NCBI GenBank assembly: GCA_903825645.1
Contig: CAIKBL010000040.1
Coordinates: forward strand, 62,001-126,000
Reading direction: 5' to 3'
DNA: 64,000 nucleotides
Source: an uncultured Pseudomonadota bacterium
GTDB lineage: Bacteria; Pseudomonadota; Gammaproteobacteria; Ga0077536
In this document: in pieces, positions 11,521 through 19,837 of the stretch
Layout: the number at the start of each line of letters is the position of its first letter
Position numbering within the stretch: the stretch's first letter is position 1
Notes under the pieces: generated by a model
The model's input: the letters and a program-made list of their open reading frames with translations, nothing else
The model's database searches: none
Told to the model about the DNA's origin: nothing
Program-made: the position numbers and the translations under genes

Positions 11521-11883
11521 CTATTGGTCAACGTAGAATTTGTTCACGATTCGCCATCCCTCGCTTAACTTGGCAAGCTGGAAGGTGTCGGTAAACACCC
11601 CATCAAAATCGAGCACCGCGATCGCCGCCCGCGGATTGATAATCTGAATGGCCGTGATACGGCCCTGCATGTCGGGGGCGGGTGTCCGTTGCATCCAGCC
11701 GTCGATCACGTCTTTCATCGGCCTTGAAGTGAGCTTCAACTCGCCGTTCTGATCCTTGATGTAACCTTTCATGTGACCTGCATCGACCGCGAACGCCGCC
11801 TCGAGACGGGTCCTATCGACCTGTTTGAGTCCCTCAAAGTAATTAAATATAGTCGTACTAATCGCCTCGTAATCTGTCGTCAT
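11521..11883 (-). CDS. Nuclear-transport-factor-2-like protein (putative lumazine-binding/SnoaL-like fold)
   Basis: A 120-residue protein starting MTTDYEAISTTIFNYFEGL, with alternating strand-forming segments and the ending LSEGWRIVNKFYVDQ, the typical last strand of the small NTF2-like cone fold (DUF4440/lumazine-binding relatives). These proteins are often accessory to oxidoreductases or act as small isomerases or hydrolases; no catalytic residues can be assigned. The ATG at 11883 has GGAG 8 bases upstream. It lies just ahead of the GMC oxidoreductase gene, so a role with that enzyme is inferred from position only. Confidence 0.7.
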   Translation of the reverse strand: MTTDYEAISTTIFNYFEGLKQVDRTRLEAAFAVDAGHMKGYIKDQNGELKLTSRPMKDVIDGWMQRTPAPDMQGRITAIQIINPRAAIAVLDFDGVFTDTFQLAKLSEGWRIVNKFYVDQ

Positions 11884-11980
11884 GCGAAATACTCCGTTCT
11901 CGGGGAGGGCGGGACCATCATTGTGATGAGCGCGGTTGCGAAGCTGTCGACTATCGCCCGGGTGGTGTCCGTCAGCATCA

Positions 11981-12412
11981 TCAATCTGCCGTGGCGGGGA
12001 CGAAATCAAATCCTGCTAACCCGGTCAGTGCGCGCACCAGTGCATCCAGTGCATCCAGCGCATAGTCGCTGGTACCGACGAGATGTCCCCAAGCCGCCTG
12101 TGGCCAACAACAATCATCGCGGCGGCGGCCAATCACGTGCAGATGCAGCTGCGGCACGATATTGCCAATGGCCGCCACATTAATCTTGTCGCTGCTGAAA
12201 TGACTTTTGACGAAGCGCGCCAAGCGATCACCCTGCGCATCCAATCGTTGCCTGAGCGCCGGCGGTAACTCATACAGTTCCAGTGCCGTCGATTCTGGCA
12301 CCAGCAAAAACCAGGGCAAGACCGCGTTGCGCCGGATCAGCACATGCAGCGGACCACTCCGGCCTAGCACATAGAAGTCCGCGATGAGTTGGGGATGCAG
12401 TGAAAAATTCAT
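11981..12412 (-). CDS. HIT-domain protein
   Basis: A 143-residue histidine-triad family protein. The conserved core reads NIVPQLHLHVIGRRRDD, so the first His of the canonical HxHxHxx triad is Gln here while the other two remain, as in a proteobacterial HIT subfamily. Canonical HIT proteins hydrolyse nucleoside phosphoramidates or dinucleotides; the effect of the Gln is not known from sequence. The ATG at 12412 has AGGA 7 bases upstream. It has about 97 bp to the NTF2-like gene and 293 bp to the upstream gene on the same strand; I see no further gene in that 293-bp spacer. Confidence 0.87.
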   Translation of the reverse strand: MNFSLHPQLIADFYVLGRSGPLHVLIRRNAVLPWFLLVPESTALELYELPPALRQRLDAQGDRLARFVKSHFSSDKINVAAIGNIVPQLHLHVIGRRRDDCCWPQAAWGHLVGTSDYALDALDALVRALTGLAGFDFVPATAD

Positions 12413-12705
12413 ACCGGCGTCCTGGGTGAAAGGAATAAAGAGGAAGGTGGAAGAAGCCGCATATCAATCGAACGTGTGGATACGCGCCGCATCGAGGCCC
12501 TGTGAGCAACCGCGATATTCCTCAGTGGGCGGCACGCCCCGATCTCGGTCATGCTGCCGATCCCGTCCGCCTTGAGTCCGCCTCGGTCAGGATGTGGTTT
12601 GGGCGTAATTCAACCGGCTTCTCGTCGTGGTGCGTGGCGCCCTGCATTTTTTTCACCCGCGCTGTCATTGGGACACCACGGATCGAAAAACGAACAGCGC
12701 CTCCC

Positions 12706-14070
12706 TCATGGGGTTTCACCCGGGGCAGCGGCGGCTTTGTGCAGCCAGCGCGCCACATTATCCTGGTGCGTCGTCAAATAGGCCCCGGGCGCGTAGAACT
12801 GATCGTAAAAAGCCGTCTCGAGACGATGGGCCTGCGTGTAGAACCGGGTAAAGAGTGTGGGCACACTCCCTGGAAATTTACCGTAGGTGCGATAGATGTA
12901 GTCAGCCGTTTCCACCACCGCTTCGACGAGCGCAGACTCCGGCCGCTGCGCGGCAGCCTTGGCGAGCGGATTATCCCGATAAGGACCGGGCCCGGTGGGA
13001 TCATAGGTGCCGCCCTGACCGAATTTGAGCTCGTAGTACGCCTCCACCGCGGCCCGCATATCCGGATAATAAGGCGGGCAATATCCCTCATAGACGCCGT
13101 CCAGCCCAACCGGATTTGGTACACCCCACGCCGGGTCGGTTTGGAACCGAAAGCCGAGGCCCGGGATCCCCTGACCGGCAGCGGCCCCCATGAGCGCGAA
13201 CGGGCTGATACCGGAATAAAACCATCCGCCAAGACCCAGTGTCTGCAGTGCGAGAGAGATGTTGTGCCCCATGTCCCCCATCTCGACGGCGCAGCAGCTC
13301 AGGATGTACTGCTCCATGTAGGAAAGGGCATATTTCTTCTCCGGATTCAACAATCCACTTTTGAAATACGGCTCGAGCGCGCCGGCAGCCCGACCATGTC
13401 GATCGTCCCAAACGGTATAGCCGGACCCCGCTACGATGAAAAGAAACCCGAGCAGCTCTTCCGATACGTTCGCGATGGGCACAAAAACCGTCGAGCCGGG
13501 GACGTTCGCATTCCAAGCGTTGTGCGCGCTATAGAAAGGCTCCCCCCGCGGTAACTCGATGCGGGTGTCGCTAAGGCGCCGCGTGTGTGCCTGGACCGTC
13601 GCTATCAAGCGCTCGACATCGCTCAGGCCAGCCTGATCCCAACGCCCACCAGCGCCCGCATCACGGGTGCTCACGAAATAGGTGCCGCCATCTTCGGTAT
13701 AGAACAAGTCGGCATTGCCGATCCCGGCCGCAGACGGCAAGGTGCGACCCGTCAGGCGTGCCGAATAGGAGCACAACCCCGCTTCCGCATCCGAATAAGG
13801 AATGCCGTTATGCCAGCCGGAGATACCGAGTCCAGCGGCCAGCAACAGGGCGCGCTCGAAATCATCGAGCGCGACCGGCGTCTTGTCGGATTTGAATTTA
13901 AATGGGCCACGCGGGATTTCCATCCCCCAACCGAAACGCCGCGAGCGCCGTCCGAATAGTGCGCCGAAAAGTGGAAAATCCGTGGCCTGGCTCAGTAGCG
14001 CGTTCCATTCGGCGATTTGTGCCGGGCTCGCGGGCTGTCTGGATTCGGGCGTTTCGTTACCGGCATTCAT
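12706..14070 (-). CDS. Unrecognised 454-residue protein with weak nitroreductase-like features
   Basis: I do not firmly recognise this protein. The N-terminal third has FGRRSRRFGWGMEI and an FERALLLAAGLGISGWH segment that resembles the opening helix of FMN-dependent nitroreductases of the SagB type, and near residue 295 it has a Gly/Ala-rich stretch (GISPFALMGAAAGQGIPGLG) of the kind that packs near flavin in that fold. There is no signal peptide and no clear membrane helix. A C-terminal helical region after residue 370 contains FTRFYTQAHRLETAFYDQF. It stands alone, 90 bp from ogt. The nitroreductase idea is a tentative inference; an unrelated enzyme is possible. Confidence 0.6.
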   Translation of the reverse strand: MNAGNETPESRQPASPAQIAEWNALLSQATDFPLFGALFGRRSRRFGWGMEIPRGPFKFKSDKTPVALDDFERALLLAAGLGISGWHNGIPYSDAEAGLCSYSARLTGRTLPSAAGIGNADLFYTEDGGTYFVSTRDAGAGGRWDQAGLSDVERLIATVQAHTRRLSDTRIELPRGEPFYSAHNAWNANVPGSTVFVPIANVSEELLGFLFIVAGSGYTVWDDRHGRAAGALEPYFKSGLLNPEKKYALSYMEQYILSCCAVEMGDMGHNISLALQTLGLGGWFYSGISPFALMGAAAGQGIPGLGFRFQTDPAWGVPNPVGLDGVYEGYCPPYYPDMRAAVEAYYELKFGQGGTYDPTGPGPYRDNPLAKAAAQRPESALVEAVVETADYIYRTYGKFPGSVPTLFTRFYTQAHRLETAFYDQFYAPGAYLTTHQDNVARWLHKAAAAPGETP

Positions 14071-14159
14071 ACATGACTTCCGTTCACCTGACAGGTACCT
14101 GCCCCAAGTTTACTGCGGAGGTAGGTCGGGGCACCATCGCATTCGATCACCGCACACGT

Positions 14160-14684
14160 TCAGGCAGTCCGGTTCTTCTGCTCGTGATCGAGCAACCACG
14201 CCTTCCGGGGTAGGCCGCTGCCGTAACCGGTCAGGGCACCATTGCGGCCAATGACCCGGTGACAGGGCACCACAATGCCTACGGCGTTTGCGCCGTTCGC
14301 GAGACCGACCGCCCGCACCGCGCGCGGCCGCCCGATTTGCGCCGCAAGCTCGCCGTAGGAAAGGGTGGTTCCCTTCGGGATAAACCGCAATGCGCGCCAG
14401 ACCGCTTGCTGAAACACTGTGCCACCGCTCGCCACGGGGAGTCCCTCGATCGCCCCCAGATTGCCTTCGAAATAAGCCTGCAGCGCGACGGTGAAACCAT
14501 AGGGATTCTGCCGCGGGACAAGCACATGCGGCCCCCACCGCAGGTTGAGCAGACGATGAAGACGTGTCTCATGGTCGACCCAGTCAATGCCACGGAGATG
14601 GCCCGCCTCGTCCGCCACAATCAGGAGATCTCCGAGTGGCGTTGACATGCTATCCAACAAGAATTGCAGTTCCCCGGTCTTCAT
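14160..14684 (-). CDS. ogt: Methylated-DNA--protein-cysteine S-methyltransferase (Ogt type)
   Basis: A 174-residue suicide alkyltransferase that moves O6-alkyl groups from guanine to its own cysteine. The active-site motif VVPCHRVIG has Cys141, preceded by the DNA-binding helix-turn-helix (TLSYGELAAQIGRPRAVRAV) with the arginine finger at about Arg124, and an N-terminal ribonuclease-H-like domain. The length fits stand-alone Ogt. The ATG at 14684 has AGGAGG 7 bases upstream and overlaps the alkA stop by four bases (ATGA), so it is translationally coupled to alkA. No AraC-like Ada regulator domain is present. Confidence 0.94.
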   Translation of the reverse strand: MKTGELQFLLDSMSTPLGDLLIVADEAGHLRGIDWVDHETRLHRLLNLRWGPHVLVPRQNPYGFTVALQAYFEGNLGAIEGLPVASGGTVFQQAVWRALRFIPKGTTLSYGELAAQIGRPRAVRAVGLANGANAVGIVVPCHRVIGRNGALTGYGSGLPRKAWLLDHEQKNRTA

Positions 14685-15595
14685 GCGGAGCCTCCTGATG
14701 AGCGCATAGGTGGACAGGACCACAGGTACTGGGCGGCGTAAGCCCGCCAGGGTCGCCAAGCCTCGGCGCGGGCGAGCAGCGCGCGGGCGTTGAGTCGCTG
14801 ACCGTCGCCGGCCACGCGTAAGAGTGCGACGTCGCTTGCCGGAAAAGCATCCGCTTCCCGGAACGCGCGAAGCGCGATGTAGTGGGCCGTCCAGGGGCCT
14901 ATTCCGGAGATCGCCTGCAGACGCGTCACAGCCTCCAGCAGGCCTCCGGTAGGTTGCAGGCAGTCTGGATCGTCCAAGACGGCGCGCGCCATCGCCCGTA
15001 GTGTGCGACGTCGCGCGTCCGGCATCCCCAACGTCGACAGATCGGCCCCGGCAAGGTCTGCGGCCGTCGGAAAAAGGTGGCTCAACGGATCTGTCGAGAC
15101 ACGTCCCGGAATTTTGCGGCCACAGAGGGCGACCAGTTGACCGGCTAACTGCCGCGCCGCGACAACCGAAATCTGTTGGCCGAGGATGGCACGGATAGCT
15201 AGTTCAAACGCCTCCCAAGCGCCCGGCGGACGCAGCCCGGGGCAATTCAAAATGGCGGATGAAAGCAACGGATCACGCCGCAGATGACGTTCAATGGGAG
15301 TGACGTCCCGCGCGAGGTCGAACGCCCGGGACGCGCGGGTCCGACAAAAATCGATGGCCGCGACGTCGGTCGTGTCGACGCGCACCGCAAGCGCGTCCGC
15401 GCGTGCCTCATCGGCACGCACTTCCACACGCACGGGACATCCATCAAACACGAGCAAGCGCCGATAGGCGTGGTCATCGACAAACTCAACGCCCTTGATG
15501 GCCCGCGCCGCAAAAAAACGCAACATTACCGTCCAAGCAAGTGGCGGGTGATAGGACAACGTCAGCAGGCTCGAGGGCATAGTGCTGGCAAGCAT
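14681..15595 (-). CDS. alkA: DNA-3-methyladenine glycosylase II (AlkA)
   Basis: About 304 residues. The N-terminal AlkA-specific domain (LLTLSYHPPLAWTVML) is followed by the helix-hairpin-helix LQAISGIGPWTAHYIALRAF and the catalytic aspartate Asp255 in FPASDVALLR. It removes 3-methyladenine and related alkylated bases. The ATG at 15595 or the next one at 15580 are both possible starts; neither has a strong Shine-Dalgarno. It is the first gene of the coupled alkA-ogt operon. Gammaproteobacteria often fuse or pair these functions with Ada; no Ada is seen here. Confidence 0.92.
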   Translation of the reverse strand: MLASTMPSSLLTLSYHPPLAWTVMLRFFAARAIKGVEFVDDHAYRRLLVFDGCPVRVEVRADEARADALAVRVDTTDVAAIDFCRTRASRAFDLARDVTPIERHLRRDPLLSSAILNCPGLRPPGAWEAFELAIRAILGQQISVVAARQLAGQLVALCGRKIPGRVSTDPLSHLFPTAADLAGADLSTLGMPDARRRTLRAMARAVLDDPDCLQPTGGLLEAVTRLQAISGIGPWTAHYIALRAFREADAFPASDVALLRVAGDGQRLNARALLARAEAWRPWRAYAAQYLWSCPPMRSSGGSA

Positions 15596-15693
15596 ACAGT
15601 GGGTCAATCCGACTGTCGCACCGGCGAAGGTTGGACGAATGATCGAGGAGGCGACGTGTAGAACGCCAAAACCAGAGGCTGGCCGGATCAGAA

Positions 15694-15731
15694 TTTCCGG
15701 ACCGGTAGCTGTGCGCTAGTCGGTCCGGAAA
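15694..15731. terminator. Inverted repeat between porin 1 and alkA
   Basis: Arms TTTCCGGACCG (15694-15704) and CGGTCCGGAAA (15721-15731) are perfect 11-bp complements around a 16-base loop. It lies about 100 bp upstream of alkA and beyond the hairpin that follows porin 1. No U-run follows on either strand, so a factor-independent terminator is uncertain; it could be a second transcript barrier or a binding site in front of alkA. Confidence 0.5.
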
Positions 15732-15751
15732 GCCATCAAACCATAACGGCC

Positions 15752-15779
15752 GCTGTCTGCAGGGACATCTGCAGACAGC
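15752..15779 (-). terminator. Strong hairpin just downstream of porin 1
   Basis: Arms GCTGTCTGCAG (15752-15762) and CTGCAGACAGC (15769-15779) pair perfectly over 11 bp with a 6-base loop. It begins 18 bp after the stop of the porin at 15797. A comparable hairpin sits at the same place after the second porin, which supports a role in transcription termination or 3'-end protection. There is no clear U-tract. Confidence 0.6.
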
Positions 15780-15796
15780 GTGACACCATGAGCGGT

Positions 15797-17101
15797 TTAG
15801 AACAGGAAGCCGACTTCGAGGAGTCCCCGGGTCTGCCCGTTCCGCGCGCCGTTCTTACCAAACATCGCGCCACTGGTACCATCGACAACACCCACGTAGG
15901 CCAACTCGCCACGCGCGAAGAAAATCCCCTTCTGGTAGGTCGGCGTAATCGTAATGGAATAAGCGTCACTGCCGAGACCGTACAGAAGGTTACTTGCGCC
16001 ATTGAAGCCGTGACCGTTACCGCCGGAAGAGCTGATGTACTCGACACGCGCCGGCAGGCTGTATCCCTCGAGGTTGAAGCCACCGATGGACATGCACTTG
16101 TCGAACGTATAATTCACGATGACCGCGCCACCCATGGTCGAGGCGGACTTCGTGTACCCAAGGTTGGCCATCGCCGGCACATAGGTGTACTGGAGGTAAG
16201 GTGTCACCGTCCACGGTCCCGACGCGCGGGTATAGATCAGGTTGTAGATCTGCTCGTTGTTCTGGAGCAGCGGTGTCGCCACGCCATTCCCCGCATTGGC
16301 GGTCGAACCGCCACCATAATTGGCAACGAAACTCTGGTTGGTCACCTGCGCGCCACCACTCTTTGCATTAGCGCCGCCCACAAACGTCAAGGTATCTTCC
16401 TTGTCGATGGTCCATGTGGCGAGGCCCGTCACCCAATCAAGCTGTCCCGAGTAGAAGCCATCCGTCCAAGCGGCCGACAAAGCCACCGGTCCGATACTGT
16501 AGTTGGCCTGGAAGCCGCGGCTGATCGCATTTTCCTGGTTCCACAACAGACCACGCTGGATGTTCGCGTTTTCGAAGGTAAATGTGTATTCGGCACCGAT
16601 CAGGGTCGGGAGTTGTCCTGCCTGCACAGAGAAGCTATCAGAAGGCACAATCTTTATGAAACCCTGAGCCAGCGGGCCGTAGAGATTATTGCTCTTCGCG
16701 GCGTTCAGGTACGCCGTGCCGAGTGACGGCAACGAATAAGCACCGACCTGCGCAAAAAACTGCACCAGACCGTCTGTTTTATTCAGGAACACCTGAGCGT
16801 TCGACACGTCTCCAAGGGCCGAACGATCATCGCTCGAAAACCCGTTATATTGATGCGAAGCGTTGGTCTGGAACATGGCCAGCCCGGACGCAACCCCTGT
16901 GACATAGATATTACCGACCGGTCCCGCATCAAACACACTGGGTTTGGTGTTGGCCGCCAGCGGCGCACTCATCGCCGGCATCAATGTAGGAGAGGCCGCG
17001 GCCGCAGGAGCCGGCGCGGCGTCGTCGGCCAACACGGTCAGTGAACCCACCACAGTCAGTGAAGCCGCGATCGCGGTACTCAGAATGATATGTTTTTTCA
17101 T
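15797..17101 (-). CDS. Outer-membrane beta-barrel porin, BBP2 family (copy 1)
   Basis: A 434-residue outer-membrane protein. Residues 1-25 form a signal peptide (MKKHIILSTAIAASLTVVG, cleaved after VLADD-like Ala), followed by an Ala/Pro-rich linker. The barrel has the BBP2-type core with QAGQLPTLIGAEYTFTFE, NIQRGLLWNQENAISRG and SGPWTVTPYLQYTYVPA, and ends in the aromatic terminal Phe (LLEVGFLF) used for barrel insertion. It is probably a passive channel for small solutes; the substrate is unknown. It is a close paralogue of the protein at 18002-19351. Both are followed by perfect hairpins and preceded by long AT-rich leaders, so each probably has its own promoter. Confidence 0.85.
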   Translation of the reverse strand: MKKHIILSTAIAASLTVVGSLTVLADDAAPAPAAAASPTLMPAMSAPLAANTKPSVFDAGPVGNIYVTGVASGLAMFQTNASHQYNGFSSDDRSALGDVSNAQVFLNKTDGLVQFFAQVGAYSLPSLGTAYLNAAKSNNLYGPLAQGFIKIVPSDSFSVQAGQLPTLIGAEYTFTFENANIQRGLLWNQENAISRGFQANYSIGPVALSAAWTDGFYSGQLDWVTGLATWTIDKEDTLTFVGGANAKSGGAQVTNQSFVANYGGGSTANAGNGVATPLLQNNEQIYNLIYTRASGPWTVTPYLQYTYVPAMANLGYTKSASTMGGAVIVNYTFDKCMSIGGFNLEGYSLPARVEYISSSGGNGHGFNGASNLLYGLGSDAYSITITPTYQKGIFFARGELAYVGVVDGTSGAMFGKNGARNGQTRGLLEVGFLF

Positions 17102-17958
17102 AATTTACCTTCTTTAAACTATCTGTTAACTGCAAACTTCGAACTGTTGGCCGCGAGGGACTTCCCTTACATTAGTAACAAAAAGCAAAAATCGATCCAA
17201 CCCATTCAAAAAACCCAGAGGCCTGCGCTAAGCACTACATTCCGTCTTTTACATGCTTCTTGCAGCGCACTATTTTAATAAAAAATCACCATTTTCCAAT
17301 GCTTTTTTTGATTTTTTTAAAGATCTTCCATTCATTAACACAAGGTGGCGCCTAACCATGTCTCTCGTTTTTTAAATTGCACCTATCAGGTGCTTTTCGC
17401 ACCAAAAAGGTGAGTTTTTATCCTTGCGCAACGCCGTTCGGACAGATCGCTGAAACACCGTGACGCCGCTCGAGAACGGGCGTGCTCAAGTCACCTTCGA
17501 GATATATCCATGGGGTGGGCGGATGAAACCTTCAAAATTGACATGCGAGAGCAAAACCTACCTTATTCGAGCGCAGGCTACGCTCGCGCTGACGATCTGC
17601 CCGAAGCGCAGATCCGTCAGGACGGCCGAAGTAGCAGCGACTTGGACGTATTAAGACAACCATCGCGAGCCGAGCGTGCTCGACACCGACAATATTCGCC
17701 GCGGGAACGCTGCGGTCGCCCAAGGCAAGCCGTTAGAGCGTTAATCAGCGTGCCGCAGCCACGGAAATTTGTGCGCTGGGGCAATTCGCCCAAACCTAGA
17801 TTTGGCCAGCGGGAGGAGGTGGGCGCGTCGTCGCTGCAGGTAATAGGCAGGTGCCTGCAGGCACGAAGCGTCGAATGGCCATGATTGAAAGAAAAACGGG
17901 AGGGTAGTACCGGACCGACTGGCGCTCGGCCGTCGAGCCGGGATAGCGATCAAACAGC
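17102..17958. other. Intergenic region upstream of porin 1
   Basis: About 860 bp with no gene I can support. The part next to the porin start (17160-17340) is much richer in A+T than its surroundings and probably holds the porin promoter and a long leader. A small hairpin GCACCT-ATC-AGGTGC (17379-17393) followed by TTTT could end a transcript on the plus strand. Open frames between 17460 and 17884 have no recognisable family and lack a good ribosome site. Confidence 0.6.
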
Positions 17959-17991
17959 GCGATGCATTGGCTGCCGCAGCCAATGCATCGC
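17959..17991 (-). terminator. 15-bp perfect hairpin downstream of porin 2
   Basis: Arms GCGATGCATTGGCTG (17959-17973) and CAGCCAATGCATCGC (17977-17991) are fully complementary around the loop CCG. It starts 11 bp after the porin 2 stop. No U-run follows, so it may act as a Rho-independent-like pause or as a 3' RNA-stabilising structure. Its position mirrors the hairpin after porin 1 although the sequence differs. Confidence 0.65.
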
Positions 17992-18001
17992 CGTAAGCAG
18001 T

Positions 18002-19351
18002 CTAGAACAAGAAGCCGACTTCGAGGAGTCCGCGGGTTTGGCCGTTCCGCTGATTCTTGCCAAACATCGCGCCAGTGGTGCCATCGACAATGCCGACATA
18101 GGACAGCTCGCCGCGTGCGAAGAAGATCCCCTTCTGGTAGGTCGGTGTAATCGTCAAAGAATAGGCCTCGCTGCCAACACCATATAGAAGGTTAGTCTGG
18201 CTACCGAGTTGACCAGTGGTGCCATGACCACCCGCAGAGGTGATGTACTCGAAGCGCGCCGGCAGGCTGTAACCACCAAGGTTAAAGCCACCAAACGAGC
18301 ATGACTTGTCGAACGTGTAATTCACGAGCACTGATCCACCCAAGGTCTCGGCGGACTTCGTGAACCCAAGGTTAGCCATCGCCGGCACGTAGGTGTACTG
18401 CAGCCAAGGCGTAACGCTCCAAGGACCCGAGGCGTGGGTATAGATCAAGTTATAAAGCTGTTCGTTGTTCTGAAACAATGGCGTCGCCGTGCCAACCCCG
18501 CCGTTATTAATTCCGCCGACAAAGGAATTAATTCCGCGGAAAATGGAGCCCGTAGAATTAAGAACGAGACTCTGATTAGTCACCTGCGCGCCACCACTCT
18601 TCGCGTTGGCGCCGCCGACAAACGTCAACGTATCTTCTTTGTCGATAGTCCACGCCGCCATACCCGTCACCCAATCCATCTGTCCAGAAACGGCACCATC
18701 CGTCCACGCAGCGGACAAAGCCACCGGTCCTATGCCGTAGTTAGCCTGGAAACCACGGGTGATCGGGTGTTCCTGACTCCACAGTAGGCCGCGCTCGATG
18801 TTCCCGTTCTGGAAGGTGTAGGTATTCTCTGCACCAATGAACGTTGACATCTGCCCTGCCTGAATCGAGAAGTTATCTGAAGGTACGATCTTCAGGTAAC
18901 CCTGAGCCAAGGGGCCATAGAGATTGTTGGTCTTGGACGCATTGAGGTACGCGCCGCCGAGCGACGGCAGCGAGTAAGCACCAATCTGAGCAAAAAACTG
19001 CACCAGACCGTCGGCCTTGTTCAGAAATATCTGGGCATTCGACACGTCGCCAAGGGCTGAGCGATCGTCGCTCGAAATCGCCGAACCCGGAAACGCGGAG
19101 TGAGAGGCACTGCTCTGGAACATGGCAAGCCCCGAGGCTACTCCCGTGACGTAGATGTTGCCAATCGGACCGGCGTCAAACACGTTCGGTTTGGTGTTGG
19201 CTTCCAGCGTACCGCCCATCACAGGCATCAGCGTAGTCGTCACAGGGGCGGCTACAGGCGCGGGCGCGGACACGGTGTCAGCGAGGGCGGTCAGTGAACC
19301 CACACTCATTGAGGCCGCAATGGCGGTGCTCAGAAGGGTACGTTTATTCAT
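18002..19351 (-). CDS. Outer-membrane beta-barrel porin, BBP2 family (copy 2)
   Basis: A 449-residue paralogue of the porin at 15797-17101, sharing long identical blocks through the barrel (for example ATWTIDKEDTLTFVGGANAK in copy 1, AAWTIDKEDTLTFVGGANAK here). It has a signal peptide (MNKRTLLSTAIAASMSVG...ALA), the PVAAPVTTTLMPV linker, the ERGLLWSQEHPITRG motif, and terminal LLEVGFLF. It differs by short loop insertions, for example near residues 90 (HSAFPGSAI) and 260-280 (SIFRGINSFVGGINNGG), which would lie in extracellular loops. The tandem arrangement and loop divergence suggest duplication followed by functional specialisation or surface variation. Confidence 0.85.
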   Translation of the reverse strand: MNKRTLLSTAIAASMSVGSLTALADTVSAPAPVAAPVTTTLMPVMGGTLEANTKPNVFDAGPIGNIYVTGVASGLAMFQSSASHSAFPGSAISSDDRSALGDVSNAQIFLNKADGLVQFFAQIGAYSLPSLGGAYLNASKTNNLYGPLAQGYLKIVPSDNFSIQAGQMSTFIGAENTYTFQNGNIERGLLWSQEHPITRGFQANYGIGPVALSAAWTDGAVSGQMDWVTGMAAWTIDKEDTLTFVGGANAKSGGAQVTNQSLVLNSTGSIFRGINSFVGGINNGGVGTATPLFQNNEQLYNLIYTHASGPWSVTPWLQYTYVPAMANLGFTKSAETLGGSVLVNYTFDKSCSFGGFNLGGYSLPARFEYITSAGGHGTTGQLGSQTNLLYGVGSEAYSLTITPTYQKGIFFARGELSYVGIVDGTTGAMFGKNQRNGQTRGLLEVGFLF

Positions 19352-19837
19352 AATTTGCTCTCTATTGGGACTGTCTAAATTAACTGTTGTAAAACTTCTA
19401 ATTTCTGCTCGGGCGGGCCGTTCCGCTCATTCTCATCCGGGTAGCCGCCGGCAATCTGATTCGTGCCGTCCAAAAGGACATCGACCCTTGCCTCAACCCT
19501 TCGTTCGTCTTCCATGCGTGCTGCTTACCACTGTCGAGCCCGCATTATATTACAAAACAAGGTGTTATCAGGGTTTTCTAATTTTCTTGTTTAAGAAACC
19601 TCTTGGGTCGTCTATCGGCCTTCATTTACCAAGCCTTTGCTTCACAAGCCAAGCACTTTTTCGGTGCTTTATTGGCATTCAAGTCGCGAAAATACCACTA
19701 TGCCCTGCCAAGGGCAAGAACCAACGCTAACGACTCTCTTGTTCTGTTGCAAATATGAGACATAGGATTTCTCTGACGTTCGAATTACGCGACACGGGAG
19801 TGAGCGTACGAGCAGGGGTAATTACTCCCCCGTCGAC
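19352..19837. other. Intergenic region upstream of porin 2
   Basis: About 490 bp without a supportable gene. The first 60 bp upstream of the porin start resemble the corresponding leader of copy 1 (both have TAATTT near the start codon and TTAACTG further up), as expected after duplication. An AT-rich stretch around 19550-19660 and a small inverted repeat AAGCAC...GTGCTT near 19657 are probably part of the promoter region. Open frames on the plus strand here look like shadows. Confidence 0.55.

Noticed and set aside
12549-12758. Short minus-strand frame between the HIT gene and the 454-residue gene
   Set aside because: No Shine-Dalgarno before its starts and no homology that I recognise; partly overlaps the end of the larger gene.
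12502-13554. Long plus-strand open frame opposite the 454-residue gene
   Set aside because: It runs antisense to a well-formed gene and its translation is Arg/Pro-rich without domains, typical of a shadow frame in G+C-rich DNA.
17460-17884. Plus-strand open frames upstream of porin 1
   Set aside because: Composition is irregular, no family resemblance and no ribosome binding site; the area is more likely a leader and promoter region.
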